Assembly (NCBI RefSeq): GCF_001426375.1
Contig: NZ_LMEO01000045.1
Location: 1,236,452-1,300,451, forward strand
DNA: 64,000 bases
Source of the DNA: Paenibacillus sp. Root444D2
Lineage (GTDB): Bacteria; Bacillota; Bacilli; Paenibacillales; NBRC-103111
Direction of reading: 5' to 3'
The notes below the pieces were generated by a model. It was not told the origin of the DNA. It did not search any database and worked only from the letters and a program-made list of their open reading frames with translations. A program made the translations under genes and the position numbers. This document shows, piece after piece, positions 8,037 to 15,566 of the stretch; position 1 is the first letter of the stretch, and every line of letters starts with the position of its first letter.

Positions 8037-8987
8037 AAATGTTATATTTTTTAACATTAAATTATGTTAATTAATAAAATCGTAATCTTTTTCTTTGTTC
8101 GTGTCAAGTTTCATGACATTAATCCGCGTTTTAACGTTAAAAGAACGGTTTGCGCCGTCCTCGAGTGATAGTATTTATAAAAGTTGATGCAAAGTAAGCT
8201 ACAACGCGTGAGACGTATATGCTTTAGCATTAACTTGCTAATACAGGTGTCGTTGTACTTTGTACAACATTGAGCAGGATAATCCGCGTTAGCCCCAGAG
8301 GTATGAATAATTAATCGCTTTCTCATCCGTGTAATGTTGTACTGCGGAGACTGTCAATTCATGCATTATGCCAGCTAACCACTGATAGGCATGACTCCAA
8401 AATTTGATTCTAAAGTCTTTTTTGCAGCTTAGTGAGGGAAGATTCGGCTATTGTAGATGCCAATGTTGTATTATCGAGACCGTCGATTTATTCATCTAAT
8501 CTTGCTCTGCATGGAGGTGTCTTAGTTCGTGTTCAATCGTCAACTAGGCTCAATTGAGGTTGCTAGATGAATGAATTCATGTTCGCGGTTGAATGATGTT
8601 GTACAAACTGCAACAATTACTACCTAAATCTCACCTTTTTCCATTAGTTGTTGCATCATGTACAACAATTTGGTCCTATACAGGCCATTTCTCAAACAAA
8701 TGAGCTAAAATGTTGTACAAACTGCAACTTCAAGTTGCAAAATAGCCTTTGGGCTTGTAAATTGTTGTAGATATTACAACACTGCTAATCACAATAGCCC
8801 AGCTCCCCTCATAAAAGCTAATGACTCTAAAATCAGATTTTGGAGTTTTGAATACCAGTTGTGAGAGACATAATGAATCAATCGAAAGCCTTGTACAACA
8901 TGCAACATCCTGGGCTTTTCAAGAAGAAACCGCGGAAATTGTTGTACACTGTTCAACTCGAGTATCTAATCTCCAACTTCTTAAACG
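8037..8987. other. Gene-free region dense in dyads
   Basis: About 950 bp between the TrpD-like gene and the obg terminator with no convincing coding frame. Besides the 19-bp dyad array, listed separately, it contains TTAACAT-N6-ATGTTAA (8051-8070), the perfect palindrome TTTTAACGTTAAAA (8129-8142), ACGG-N6-CCGT (about 8145-8158), TTAGCA-N6-TGCTAA (8224-8241), and two related A/T-rich hairpins at about 8392-8418 and 8822-8848. It is either a complex regulatory region, a noncoding RNA locus or a decayed element. Confidence 0.6.
8251..8958. repeat. Array of seven 19-bp dyads, TGTTGCANNNTGTACAACA
   Basis: Copies at 8251-8269, 8597-8615, 8649-8667, 8711-8729, 8763-8781, 8889-8907 and 8940-8958 share five-base arms spaced by 9 nt (TGTTG-N9-CAACA, at most two mismatches in an outer arm). 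They occur in both orientations when judged by the asymmetric core (TGTTGCA on one side, TGTACAACA on the other). Half-sites TGTTGTA lie at 8335 and 8464, and both are followed by GAGAC and GTC. I found no further full copy elsewhere in the window. Confidence 0.8.
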
Positions 8988-9020
8988 CAAAAAAACACTC
9001 ATCCTTAGGATAAGTGTTTC
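8988..9020 (-). terminator. Terminator after obg
   Basis: On the minus strand AAACACTTATCC / GGATGAGTGTTT with a 3-nt loop is followed by T7. It starts 7 nt downstream of the obg stop codon. Confidence 0.88.
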
Positions 9021-9027
9021 TATCGTT

Positions 9028-10329
9028 CTAATGCTTCTCATCAAATTCGAAGTCAAAATCACCAATTTGGATCGTCTGCCCATGGACGGCTCCACGTTTA
9101 CGCAATTCGTCATCGATCCCGATATTACGCAAAATACGAGCAAAACGAGCGACGCCGTCCTGTGTACTGAAGTTCGTTCGTTTGATCAATTTCTCAATCG
9201 ACGGACTTTCAACAATGAATACATCGTTCTCACGACGAATCGTGTAATCATTCTCCTCGCGTTTCTCGAAGCGATACACTTTACGCTCTTCTTTATCAGC
9301 TACACCCTCTACTTCAGGAGCATTCGGGATACTTTCTACAATGTCTGAGATCTTGTAGAGAAGCTCCTGCACACCGCCTCGTGTCAAAGCAGAGATCGGG
9401 TAAACCTCAAACTCTTTGCCATCAGCGGCCATCTGCTCCTTGAATAAAGCCAGATTGTCCTCTGATTCTGGCATGTCCATCTTATTGGCAACAACAATTT
9501 GCGGACGCTGTTCCAACTTAGCATTATAGAGCTTAATTTCCTCATTAATCTTGAGGAAATCTTCATAAGGATCGCGGCCGTCTGCAGCAGACATGTCCAC
9601 GACATGCACAATCACTCGCGTCCGTTCTACGTGGCGCAAGAACTCATGACCGAGTCCCACACCCTCGTGTGCCCCTTCAATAAGACCGGGAAGGTCCGCC
9701 ATGACGAAGCTGCGTCCATCACCAACATCCACAACCCCGAGGTTCGGGGTAAGGGTTGTAAAGTGATACGCCGCAATTTTCGGCTTCGCGGCAGAGACAA
9801 CCGACAATAGCGTGGATTTCCCAACGCTTGGGAAGCCTACTAAGCCGACGTCGGCCATGACCTTCATCTCCAGCACAACCCAACGCTCCACGCCCTCCTC
9901 GCCGTTCTCAGCAATTTCTGGTGCTGTTACGCGTGCTGTTGCGAAGCGTGTGTTGCCTCGGCCTCCTCGACCGCCTTTGGCCACAACCACCTCTTGTCCA
10001 TGACGCGTCAAGTCGGCGATAACCTCCCCAGTGTCATCATCGATGATGGTTGTCCCCGGCGGGATGCGTACAACCATATCCTCTGCGTTAGCACCATGCA
10101 TCGACTTGTTGCGGCCCTTCTCGCCGCGCTCCGCTTTAAAGTGCTTCTGATAGCGGAAATCCATCAATGTCCGCAGACCTTCGTCTACACGGAATATAAC
10201 GTCGCCGCCATTTCCTCCGTCGCCACCTGCAGGTCCGCCCTCTGGTACATATTTCTCACGGCGGAAAGCAACTAAACCGTCGCCACCGTCGCCACCTTTA
10301 ACAAATATCTTCGCTTTATCAACAAACAT
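9028..10329 (-). CDS. obg: Obg family GTPase
   Basis: 433 residues. The N-terminal glycine-rich Obg fold begins MFVDKAKIFVKGGDGGDGLV. The G domain has a P-loop GFPSVGKSTLL, G3 DLPGLIEGAH and G4 NKMDMPE. An OCT C-terminal domain occupies about residues 345-420. It is an essential ribosome-associated GTPase tied to 50S assembly, the stringent response and, in B. subtilis, sporulation and general stress signalling. It lies downstream of spo0B with a 52-bp gap holding one family A hairpin repeat; the RBS GAGGTG follows that repeat. Confidence 0.97.
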   Translation of the reverse strand: MFVDKAKIFVKGGDGGDGLVAFRREKYVPEGGPAGGDGGNGGDVIFRVDEGLRTLMDFRYQKHFKAERGEKGRNKSMHGANAEDMVVRIPPGTTIIDDDTGEVIADLTRHGQEVVVAKGGRGGRGNTRFATARVTAPEIAENGEEGVERWVVLEMKVMADVGLVGFPSVGKSTLLSVVSAAKPKIAAYHFTTLTPNLGVVDVGDGRSFVMADLPGLIEGAHEGVGLGHEFLRHVERTRVIVHVVDMSAADGRDPYEDFLKINEEIKLYNAKLEQRPQIVVANKMDMPESEDNLALFKEQMAADGKEFEVYPISALTRGGVQELLYKISDIVESIPNAPEVEGVADKEERKVYRFEKREENDYTIRRENDVFIVESPSIEKLIKRTNFSTQDGVARFARILRNIGIDDELRKRGAVHGQTIQIGDFDFEFDEKH

Positions 10330-10346
10330 TTCTACACCTCAACTAA

Positions 10347-10377
10347 GGAGAGACTCTGGTCTTGGACCAAAGATCCC
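10347..10377 (-). repeat. Family A hairpin repeat (spo0B-obg gap)
   Basis: On the minus strand GGGAT is followed by CTTTGGTC-CAA-GACCAGAG and TCTCTCC. It is one of several copies in the window with the same flanks and a different stem sequence. Confidence 0.8.
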
Positions 10378-10381
10378 TTTA

Positions 10382-11137
10382 TTATGTAAGAAACGGTAAC
10401 CGCAATGTGATGACCGCTTCTTCCTCTTGCCATTCACTCTGCTCCAGCGAAAAAGAATTCACTTTCGAAAGCAGGGTTTCCTTCACAGCTTTTTCAAGTT
10501 GCTCCCGGTTATAGGGGCCTTGATATACAAAATCAAGCAGTAAGCCATCTTCTTGAACATCAAATTCCAAGCTGAGTGTACCGCTTTCACCGTCACTTGC
10601 CGCAGCATGCTCCTGAACGCATTCCACGGTTTGACGTACCAATCTTTCGATAAGGCCGTCATGCAGAGGAAGTTGTCCAAGATTGATTTCTTGATCTAAT
10701 TCAACTTCCAGCTCTAATGACTTTGACTGGACGCGAAAAAGCAGCAAGAAAGCAATTAACGATGGAACACCTAACTTGGAGAGATTACTTTCCTGCTGCA
10801 TAGTCATTTTTATTTTTTCCATATAAGGCTGTAAATTATCAAACTTCTTTAACTGAATATAACCAAACAAAATTTGGGTATCGTTCATCCAATCGTGACG
10901 TAAGCGATTTATGACCTGAATTAACTTCTGTTGAGACTGTTGTTCCTGTTGGCGGAGCTCTTGGCTCCTCTTTTCTTCCAATCTACTCGCTTCCAACTTG
11001 AAGGCGGTATAACCGCTAAAGACTATGATCAGTAGTAAAGCACCCCTGACAATCCAAGGTTCCACAAACATCATTCCCGTCAAACCTATAAGCACAAGTG
11101 CCAATAAATAAACTTGCGTGCTGCCTGCTTGCTTCAT
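10382..11137 (-). CDS. spo0B: Spo0B-like sporulation phosphotransferase
   Basis: 251 residues. Two hydrophobic helices lie at about 8-26 and 28-46, then a coiled-coil linker (residues 50-75) leads into the four-helix-bundle histidine phosphotransferase segment NRLRHDWMNDTQI. H81 is the phospho-accepting His by analogy with the HDWMN motif of B. subtilis Spo0B. A degenerate GHKL-type ATPase fold makes up the C-terminal half. It relays phosphate from Spo0F to Spo0A. Position next to obg and rpmA matches B. subtilis. The N-terminal membrane anchor makes it longer than the soluble B. subtilis protein (192 residues). Confidence 0.88.
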   Translation of the reverse strand: MKQAGSTQVYLLALVLIGLTGMMFVEPWIVRGALLLIIVFSGYTAFKLEASRLEEKRSQELRQQEQQSQQKLIQVINRLRHDWMNDTQILFGYIQLKKFDNLQPYMEKIKMTMQQESNLSKLGVPSLIAFLLLFRVQSKSLELEVELDQEINLGQLPLHDGLIERLVRQTVECVQEHAAASDGESGTLSLEFDVQEDGLLLDFVYQGPYNREQLEKAVKETLLSKVNSFSLEQSEWQEEEAVITLRLPFLT

Positions 11138-11179
11138 TTCCCGTTCGCTCCGTTCTCCCTGCTTTGTAGCCGTTCATCC

Positions 11180-11185
11180 AGTATA
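11180..11185 (-). promoter_or_regulatory. Possible extended -10 promoter of spo0B-obg
   Basis: On the minus strand TGATATACT gives an extended -10 element about 40 nt upstream of spo0B. No good -35 box is present, as is allowed with an extended -10. Confidence 0.45.
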
Positions 11186-11269
11186 TCATGATTTACTAGC
11201 AAACTTCACCAAACAAATGAGAAAACCTCTGCCCTCGGCCATTCAAGATGAGTGACCGCGTTCTTAGAT

Positions 11270-11307
11270 GAGAGACTTTGGTCTTCGACCAAAGATCCCT
11301 ATATTGT
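11270..11307 (-). repeat. Family A hairpin repeat (rpmA-spo0B gap)
   Basis: On the minus strand TATAGGGAT leads into CTTTGGTC-GAA-GACCAAAG and TCTCTC. It is in the same orientation as the obg copy and lies downstream of the rpmA terminator. Confidence 0.8.
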
Positions 11308-11315
11308 TTCGTAGT

Positions 11316-11357
11316 AGAAAAAAATCCCTGGGCGGGCTTATCGCTCGCCAGGGATTC
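11316..11357 (-). terminator. Terminator after rpmA
   Basis: On the minus strand ATCCCTGG and CCAGGGAT enclose further GC pairs and a short loop, followed by T7. It ends the rplU-prp-rpmA operon. Confidence 0.88.
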
Positions 11358-11360
11358 ATA

Positions 11361-11672
11361 TTACGCTTCTAAAGCTGCAGCCACAGGAGCTACATCAACT
11401 GGGTATACGCTCACTTTTTTGCGATCGCGGCCCCAACGTTCGAACTTCACTACGCCTTGTACCAAAGCGAAAAGTGTATCATCCGAACCGATGCCTACGT
11501 TCGTTCCTGGGTGAATTTTCGTACCGCGTTGGCGGTAGAGAATGCTTCCAGCAGTAACGGTTTGACCGTCAGCACGTTTAGCGCCAAGGCGCTTAGAGTG
11601 TGAGTCACGTCCGTTCTTTGTGGAACCCACCCCTTTTTTGGAAGCGAAAAACTGGAGATCCAATTTCAACAT
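11361..11672 (-). CDS. rpmA: Ribosomal protein bL27
   Basis: 103 residues from the ATG at 11672, which has AAGGAGG about 7 nt upstream; the frame is open further but without a ribosome-binding site. It begins MLKLDLQFFASKKGVGSTKN. The LQFFA segment is the N-terminal extension of Firmicute L27, which is known to be removed by the Prp protease so that the mature protein starts at the following Ser and can reach the peptidyl-transferase centre. The prp gene lies directly upstream. Confidence 0.97.
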   Translation of the reverse strand: MLKLDLQFFASKKGVGSTKNGRDSHSKRLGAKRADGQTVTAGSILYRQRGTKIHPGTNVGIGSDDTLFALVQGVVKFERWGRDRKKVSVYPVDVAPVAAALEA

Positions 11673-11676
11673 GGTG

Positions 11677-12030
11677 TTATCCTCCTTTGTGATAGATTGT
11701 TTCAATCGTTATATAGTCACCGTAATTATCTGCAATGGTTTGTAGCATGACGACCATCGATTCTAGAATCAATTGGACCTTATTCCATGTCTCCGGAACA
11801 GATCGTGTACTTTCTGGAATTGTAACATCCATCAAGCCTCGTTCCATCTCGTGAATGGGAATCACGCCTGTCAGCGATTCAATCGAATTATAAGTACCAA
11901 ACGTTACCGCTGATACTGCAGCGCAGACTAGGTCTTTGCCAGGTACGTCATATTCAGCATGGCCTTCCACTACAAAAGATGAGATCTGAGGTGAATCCGG
12001 TGCAAGACGCTCTATGGTCACATAGATCAT
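11677..12030 (-). CDS. prp: Prp (YsxB) ribosomal-processing cysteine protease
   Basis: 117 residues. The catalytic pair is recognisable as His in VEGHAEYD and Cys in DLVCAAVSA. The family cleaves the N-terminal extension of L27 (see rpmA) and is essential in Staphylococcus aureus. The gene sits between rplU and rpmA, 4 nt before the rpmA start codon, so enzyme and substrate are co-expressed. Confidence 0.93.
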   Translation of the reverse strand: MIYVTIERLAPDSPQISSFVVEGHAEYDVPGKDLVCAAVSAVTFGTYNSIESLTGVIPIHEMERGLMDVTIPESTRSVPETWNKVQLILESMVVMLQTIADNYGDYITIETIYHKGG

Positions 12031-12041
12031 AAGGCTGCCTC

Positions 12042-12353
12042 TTACGCTTGGATTTTCTCAACTACTACTCTTGTGTACGGTTGACGATGACCTTGCTTTT
12101 TGTGATAGTTCTTTTTCGGCTTGTACTTATAAACGATGACTTTAGCGCCTTTGCCGTGTTTCTCCACTTTCGCGGAAACTGAAGCACCTGCAACCAATGG
12201 AGCACCTACTACTAAGCCACTCTCTTTGGAAACCAAGAACACACGATCAAAAGAAACAACTTCACCTTCAGCTGCGTTCAATTTTTCGATGTAAAGAACA
12301 TCGCCTTCTTGAACTTTGTACTGTTTACCACCTGTTTCAATAATTGCGTACAT
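12042..12353 (-). CDS. rplU: Ribosomal protein bL21
   Basis: 103 residues, beginning MYAIIETGGKQYKVQEGDVL and ending with the KPKKNYHKKQGHRQPYT basic tail. The start at 12353 is preferred over the in-frame ATG at 12359, because AGGAGGT is 7 nt from the former and only 2 nt from the latter. It is the first gene of rplU-prp-rpmA and has its own strong promoter and a roughly 110-nt leader. Confidence 0.97.
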   Translation of the reverse strand: MYAIIETGGKQYKVQEGDVLYIEKLNAAEGEVVSFDRVFLVSKESGLVVGAPLVAGASVSAKVEKHGKGAKVIVYKYKPKKNYHKKQGHRQPYTRVVVEKIQA

Positions 12354-12467
12354 TTTCATTACCTCCTCATGTCTCAGACTCGCCTTGTCCAGGTGACGGT
12401 TAGGATAAAATCCAAATCCGTGCTTAGACCCGATTCGTGCGGTTACAGCATGCCTAAACAACACACT
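12354..12467 (-). promoter_or_regulatory. Probable L21 leader (autoregulatory 5' UTR)
   Basis: A leader of about 110 nt separates the predicted transcription start from the rplU ribosome-binding site. An L21 leader family is known in Bacillales at this place. I identify it by position and length, with partial pairing such as GGCATGC and TAACCG segments, not by a full fold. Confidence 0.5.
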
Positions 12468-12473
12468 CCGAGT

Positions 12474-12503
12474 ATTATATCACAGAAACATTTTGTAATG
12501 CAA
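12474..12503 (-). promoter_or_regulatory. Strong sigma-A promoter of rplU-prp-rpmA
   Basis: On the minus strand TTGCAT is followed after 18 nt by TATAAT, which is preceded by TGA to make an extended -10. It starts 4 nt before the end of the upstream RNase E/G gene. Confidence 0.85.
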
Positions 12504-12506
12504 TTA

Positions 12507-13670
12507 TTATTTCCGCTTACGCGTCATCTCAAGCAGGCCTAGCTTGGTCCAACCGACAATAATCGTTTTGGAACGATCCTTACGAACGGCTTGTGTGATG
12601 TTCTCCATCACGGCTGCTCGATTCACTTCCGAACTCATGTCTATAAAATCAACAATAATAATGCCTCTTATATTACGAAGACGCAGAAGCCTTGGAATTT
12701 CACTTGCCGCTTCTCGATTAATATCGGTAACTGTCTGTTCTAAATCAATGGATCCGGTATACCTACCTGTATTCACATCAATCACAGTAAGTGCTTCGGT
12801 TTGATCAAATATCAAATACCCGCCGCTAGGCAGCCAAATTTTACGCCTAAAGCTCTGATTCAGCTCTTCTGTAACACCAAATTGATCAAATAACGGTATC
12901 TTGCGGTCATAATAAGCTACACGTCCCCGCCAACTCGGCTGCTGCTTACGCAGTAACTGTTTCATCTCTTCGTATACTTTGGCATCATTTAGCCAAATTT
13001 CATGAACGTCATCCGTTATGACATCTCGGGCTAATCTAGGCAGGAGATCAAGATCTTGATATAGCTGCGCGGGCGCGTGTGCCTCTTCCATTTTGGATAC
13101 AATGGCACTCCATAATTCTCGTAAATTTTGCAAATCATCACGAATCGCTTCTTCGCTTTGACCAATAGCACCCGTTCGTATAATAACACCTTCACCAGGA
13201 AGCAAGCTGCCTTCGGCAAGCTGTTTGAGGCGCTGTCTTTCTGCATCCAAATCAATTTTACGGGATATAGCAATATAATCAGCGTCTGGCATGTAAACAA
13301 TCCAGCGGCCAGGAATGGAAATATGCGTTGTTACTCTTGCACCTTTAGTACCTTGCGGATCTTTCGTCACCTGCACCATCAACGTCTGACCGACTTCGGC
13401 GAGCTCCGTTATTGAGGGTTTAATCTTAGGCTGCTTGTCCAAGTGGACGGGTAGGAGGTCGTCTATATATAGAAAGGCATTCTTCGCAAGGCCGATATCG
13501 ACGAATGCCGCCTGCATGCCGGGAAGGACGTTGACGATGCGACCCATGTAGATGCTGCCTGCTCTTTGAGAATCAAGCGGATACTGCGTATCATACTCAA
13601 CAAGGCGACTTTCTTCAAGCAATGCCGCTTGTGTAAGATCAGGTGCGCAGTGAATTATAAGTTGCTTCAT
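12507..13670 (-). CDS. RNase E/G family endoribonuclease, no Zn-link
   Basis: 387 residues. An S1 RNA-binding domain (about 33-120; GSIYMGRIVNVLPGMQAAFV) is followed by the RNase H-like/DNase I-like catalytic core. Catalytic Asp residues fall at D298 (TVIDVNTGRYTG) and D341 (IIIVDFIDM), matching D303 and D346 of E. coli RNase E. The protein stops at LLEMTRKRK, exactly where the Zn-link CPxC segment would follow in E. coli RNase E/G. B. subtilis lacks this family. It is located between spoIVFB and rplU. Dimer or tetramer formation would have to work without the zinc site. Confidence 0.92.
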   Translation of the reverse strand: MKQLIIHCAPDLTQAALLEESRLVEYDTQYPLDSQRAGSIYMGRIVNVLPGMQAAFVDIGLAKNAFLYIDDLLPVHLDKQPKIKPSITELAEVGQTLMVQVTKDPQGTKGARVTTHISIPGRWIVYMPDADYIAISRKIDLDAERQRLKQLAEGSLLPGEGVIIRTGAIGQSEEAIRDDLQNLRELWSAIVSKMEEAHAPAQLYQDLDLLPRLARDVITDDVHEIWLNDAKVYEEMKQLLRKQQPSWRGRVAYYDRKIPLFDQFGVTEELNQSFRRKIWLPSGGYLIFDQTEALTVIDVNTGRYTGSIDLEQTVTDINREAASEIPRLLRLRNIRGIIIVDFIDMSSEVNRAAVMENITQAVRKDRSKTIIVGWTKLGLLEMTRKRK

Positions 13671-13693
13671 ACACGTTCACCTCAACAGTTATT

Positions 13694-14569
13694 TTACATG
13701 AAAAGATCGGAAACTGCACTCCCCGGTTTTTTCCCATCCAAATAACCGCTCACTAATTGCTGTTCCGGCAATACGGCTTGTATGCGCCCTGTTTCTCCTA
13801 CGATATAGATTAAATGATATTTTTCCCGCATAAAAAGTTTCAGTGTTTCCGCCATTGTGCGATGTCTCGTAATAACAATCGGCTGTGCTAACGTCCCGCG
13901 GCTCAATAGCCTGCTCATTCGGTTCCCGCGACCAATAAGAAAGCGAAAAAAGTGATAGGGCAGCTGTCGATAGGCATACCAATTGGATACAAGCAAGAAA
14001 ATACCGATGACTAATATATTGAGCGGGAGTTGTCCGTTGATCAGTTGGAAAATGGCTATGACTATAATAACCAGACTTAAGATCATACTGATCCATGCTG
14101 TATATAAAATCGTGTTATGGTAAGACAATAAATACCCTAATAATGACTGCATCACTTTGCCACCATCGAGCGGCATGACTGGAATAAGATTAAATAAGCC
14201 AATCATCAAATTAGCTTCAATGAAATAATCCCACCAGCTGCTTGCACCTACATCCACCCATTTCATCAGCAACGCAACGAGGATCATCCATACGTGCTGC
14301 AGCGGCCCAGCTAGGGAGACAATCAGCTCTTCATGAGTCGGAGCCGTTCCAAGCTCATCCACGATCAAAACTCCCCCAAAAGGCAGAAGCTGCACTTCCC
14401 GCACCCTCCAGCCAAAGCCGTTGGCAGCAGCCAAATGACCAAGCTCGTGAACCAGTACGATGCCAAAAAGCGTAATAGCCTCCAGGAAGTAGCCTGTAAT
14501 GGCAGAACCGATCATAATGAGTGTAAATAAGGGGTGGAATCGATACGTAGTTCCGGCCCATTTAATCAA
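13694..14569 (-). CDS. spoIVFB: SpoIVFB-type intramembrane metalloprotease
   Basis: 291 residues. A site-2-protease-like membrane domain carries the zinc motif HELGH (H41-H45) and the second metal-ligand segment NLIPVMPLDGG. Several hydrophobic helices fill residues 13-205, and a C-terminal CBS-like region (about 220-290) is present as in B. subtilis SpoIVFB, where it senses ATP. It cleaves pro-sigma-K in the mother cell. The start overlaps the spoIVFA end by 8 nt, so translation is coupled. Confidence 0.93.
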   Translation of the reverse strand: MIKWAGTTYRFHPLFTLIMIGSAITGYFLEAITLFGIVLVHELGHLAAANGFGWRVREVQLLPFGGVLIVDELGTAPTHEELIVSLAGPLQHVWMILVALLMKWVDVGASSWWDYFIEANLMIGLFNLIPVMPLDGGKVMQSLLGYLLSYHNTILYTAWISMILSLVIIVIAIFQLINGQLPLNILVIGIFLLVSNWYAYRQLPYHFFRFLIGRGNRMSRLLSRGTLAQPIVITRHRTMAETLKLFMREKYHLIYIVGETGRIQAVLPEQQLVSGYLDGKKPGSAVSDLFM

Positions 14570-15455
14570 AGCTGATCACATCCGATGGATTGACGGGATG
14601 CCCGTCCTTCGTAACGGCAAAGTACAGCGTCCCCTTCGCAGGATCCTTCTTGGAAGCCTTACCGATGGGTTCGCCAACTTTCATCCAGTCACCTACTTCA
14701 ACATCGGCCTCACTCAATCCGCCATACAAAGATTGAAGTCCTCCTGGATGGCGTATCACAATTGTTAGGCCCGTTTCTACAGCTACTCCCGAGAAAATGA
14801 CCTGACCTGTATCCAACGTATACACCGGTGCAAATTCAATGGTATTCAAATTAACTCCCATGTGGGAAGTTCCGTCATAACGTGTAACAATGCTTCCCTT
14901 TGCAGGGGAAAAAAAGGTGCGCTTAGAGGCATTCACTCTTATGGCCTCATTCCCTTCTCGATTAAAGCTAGGAATGAATGAAGGTGAGCCGCCGAACTGA
15001 TCACTATACCAAGCTGATAGTGCATTGAAATCGTACGACTTCGTAAGTGAAGCGGTCACGAATTGCTTCCCTTTATTAGCCCAAGGCTGATTAAGCTGGA
15101 ACATCCCGTAAAGTGCTGCAAACAAAACACAACTAATGAACAGCTTGACCGCAATCTTACGAGGCGAAGGCGGCGCGAACAAGCCTCTTTCACCATCCCT
15201 CAGATAATCACGCCCGACTAATGCTGTGTCCATTAATAATTTTTGCTGCCATGCATACTCAGGATCCTCCATTCGCCGTTTCCATTCGGAGTCCACATAG
15301 AGCGGTACTTCGGTATGATGTTGTACTGGCAACGAATTCCCCCTAAATCCAGAGGGTCTCACCGGACTTCCACTCCCGTTAGAAGCATCTGACGTTTCGC
15401 GCAAATTGCGAAGTCGTTCCATCCTTCGCTGTTTCACTTTATCTTTGACTTCCAT
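14562..15455 (-). CDS. spoIVFA: SpoIVFA-type regulator of SpoIVFB
   Basis: 297 residues. A basic N-terminal cytosolic part, one membrane helix at about 101-121, and a C-terminal M23/LytM-like domain (about 170-297). The metal and catalytic positions of active M23 peptidases are missing (SHMGVNL where HxxxD-type ligands sit, and LYFAVTKDG where HxH sits), so it is a non-catalytic fold. It anchors and restrains SpoIVFB until a forespore signal arrives. A strong GGGGAGGGG box precedes the ATG. The rodA terminator lies upstream, so spoIVFA-spoIVFB has its own promoter, presumably sigma-E dependent (inference). Confidence 0.9.
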   Translation of the reverse strand: MEVKDKVKQRRMERLRNLRETSDASNGSGSPVRPSGFRGNSLPVQHHTEVPLYVDSEWKRRMEDPEYAWQQKLLMDTALVGRDYLRDGERGLFAPPSPRKIAVKLFISCVLFAALYGMFQLNQPWANKGKQFVTASLTKSYDFNALSAWYSDQFGGSPSFIPSFNREGNEAIRVNASKRTFFSPAKGSIVTRYDGTSHMGVNLNTIEFAPVYTLDTGQVIFSGVAVETGLTIVIRHPGGLQSLYGGLSEADVEVGDWMKVGEPIGKASKKDPAKGTLYFAVTKDGHPVNPSDVISFD

Positions 15456-15519
15456 GGAAGCCCCTCCCCATCGTTTGCCTTTGTACAGCCTATGAGAAGA
15501 GGGACAAGATTATGTGGAC

Positions 15520-15550
15520 AAAAAAAGCCCCTGACCAAAGGTCAAGGGCA
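15520..15550 (-). terminator. Terminator after rodA
   Basis: On the minus strand GCCCTTGACC / GGTCAGGGGC with a 3-nt loop is followed by T7. It ends the mreB-to-rodA transcript. Confidence 0.9.
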
Positions 15551-15566
15551 CTGCATTCATATACTT

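Noticed and set aside
8111..8326. Minus-strand 71-codon frame in the dyad region
   Set aside because: No ribosome-binding site, unusual composition with many Cys and Tyr, and palindromes run through it; not a convincing gene.
8821..9348. Plus-strand 175-codon frame
   Set aside because: Overlaps the obg terminator and the 3' end of obg on the other strand; no ribosome-binding site.
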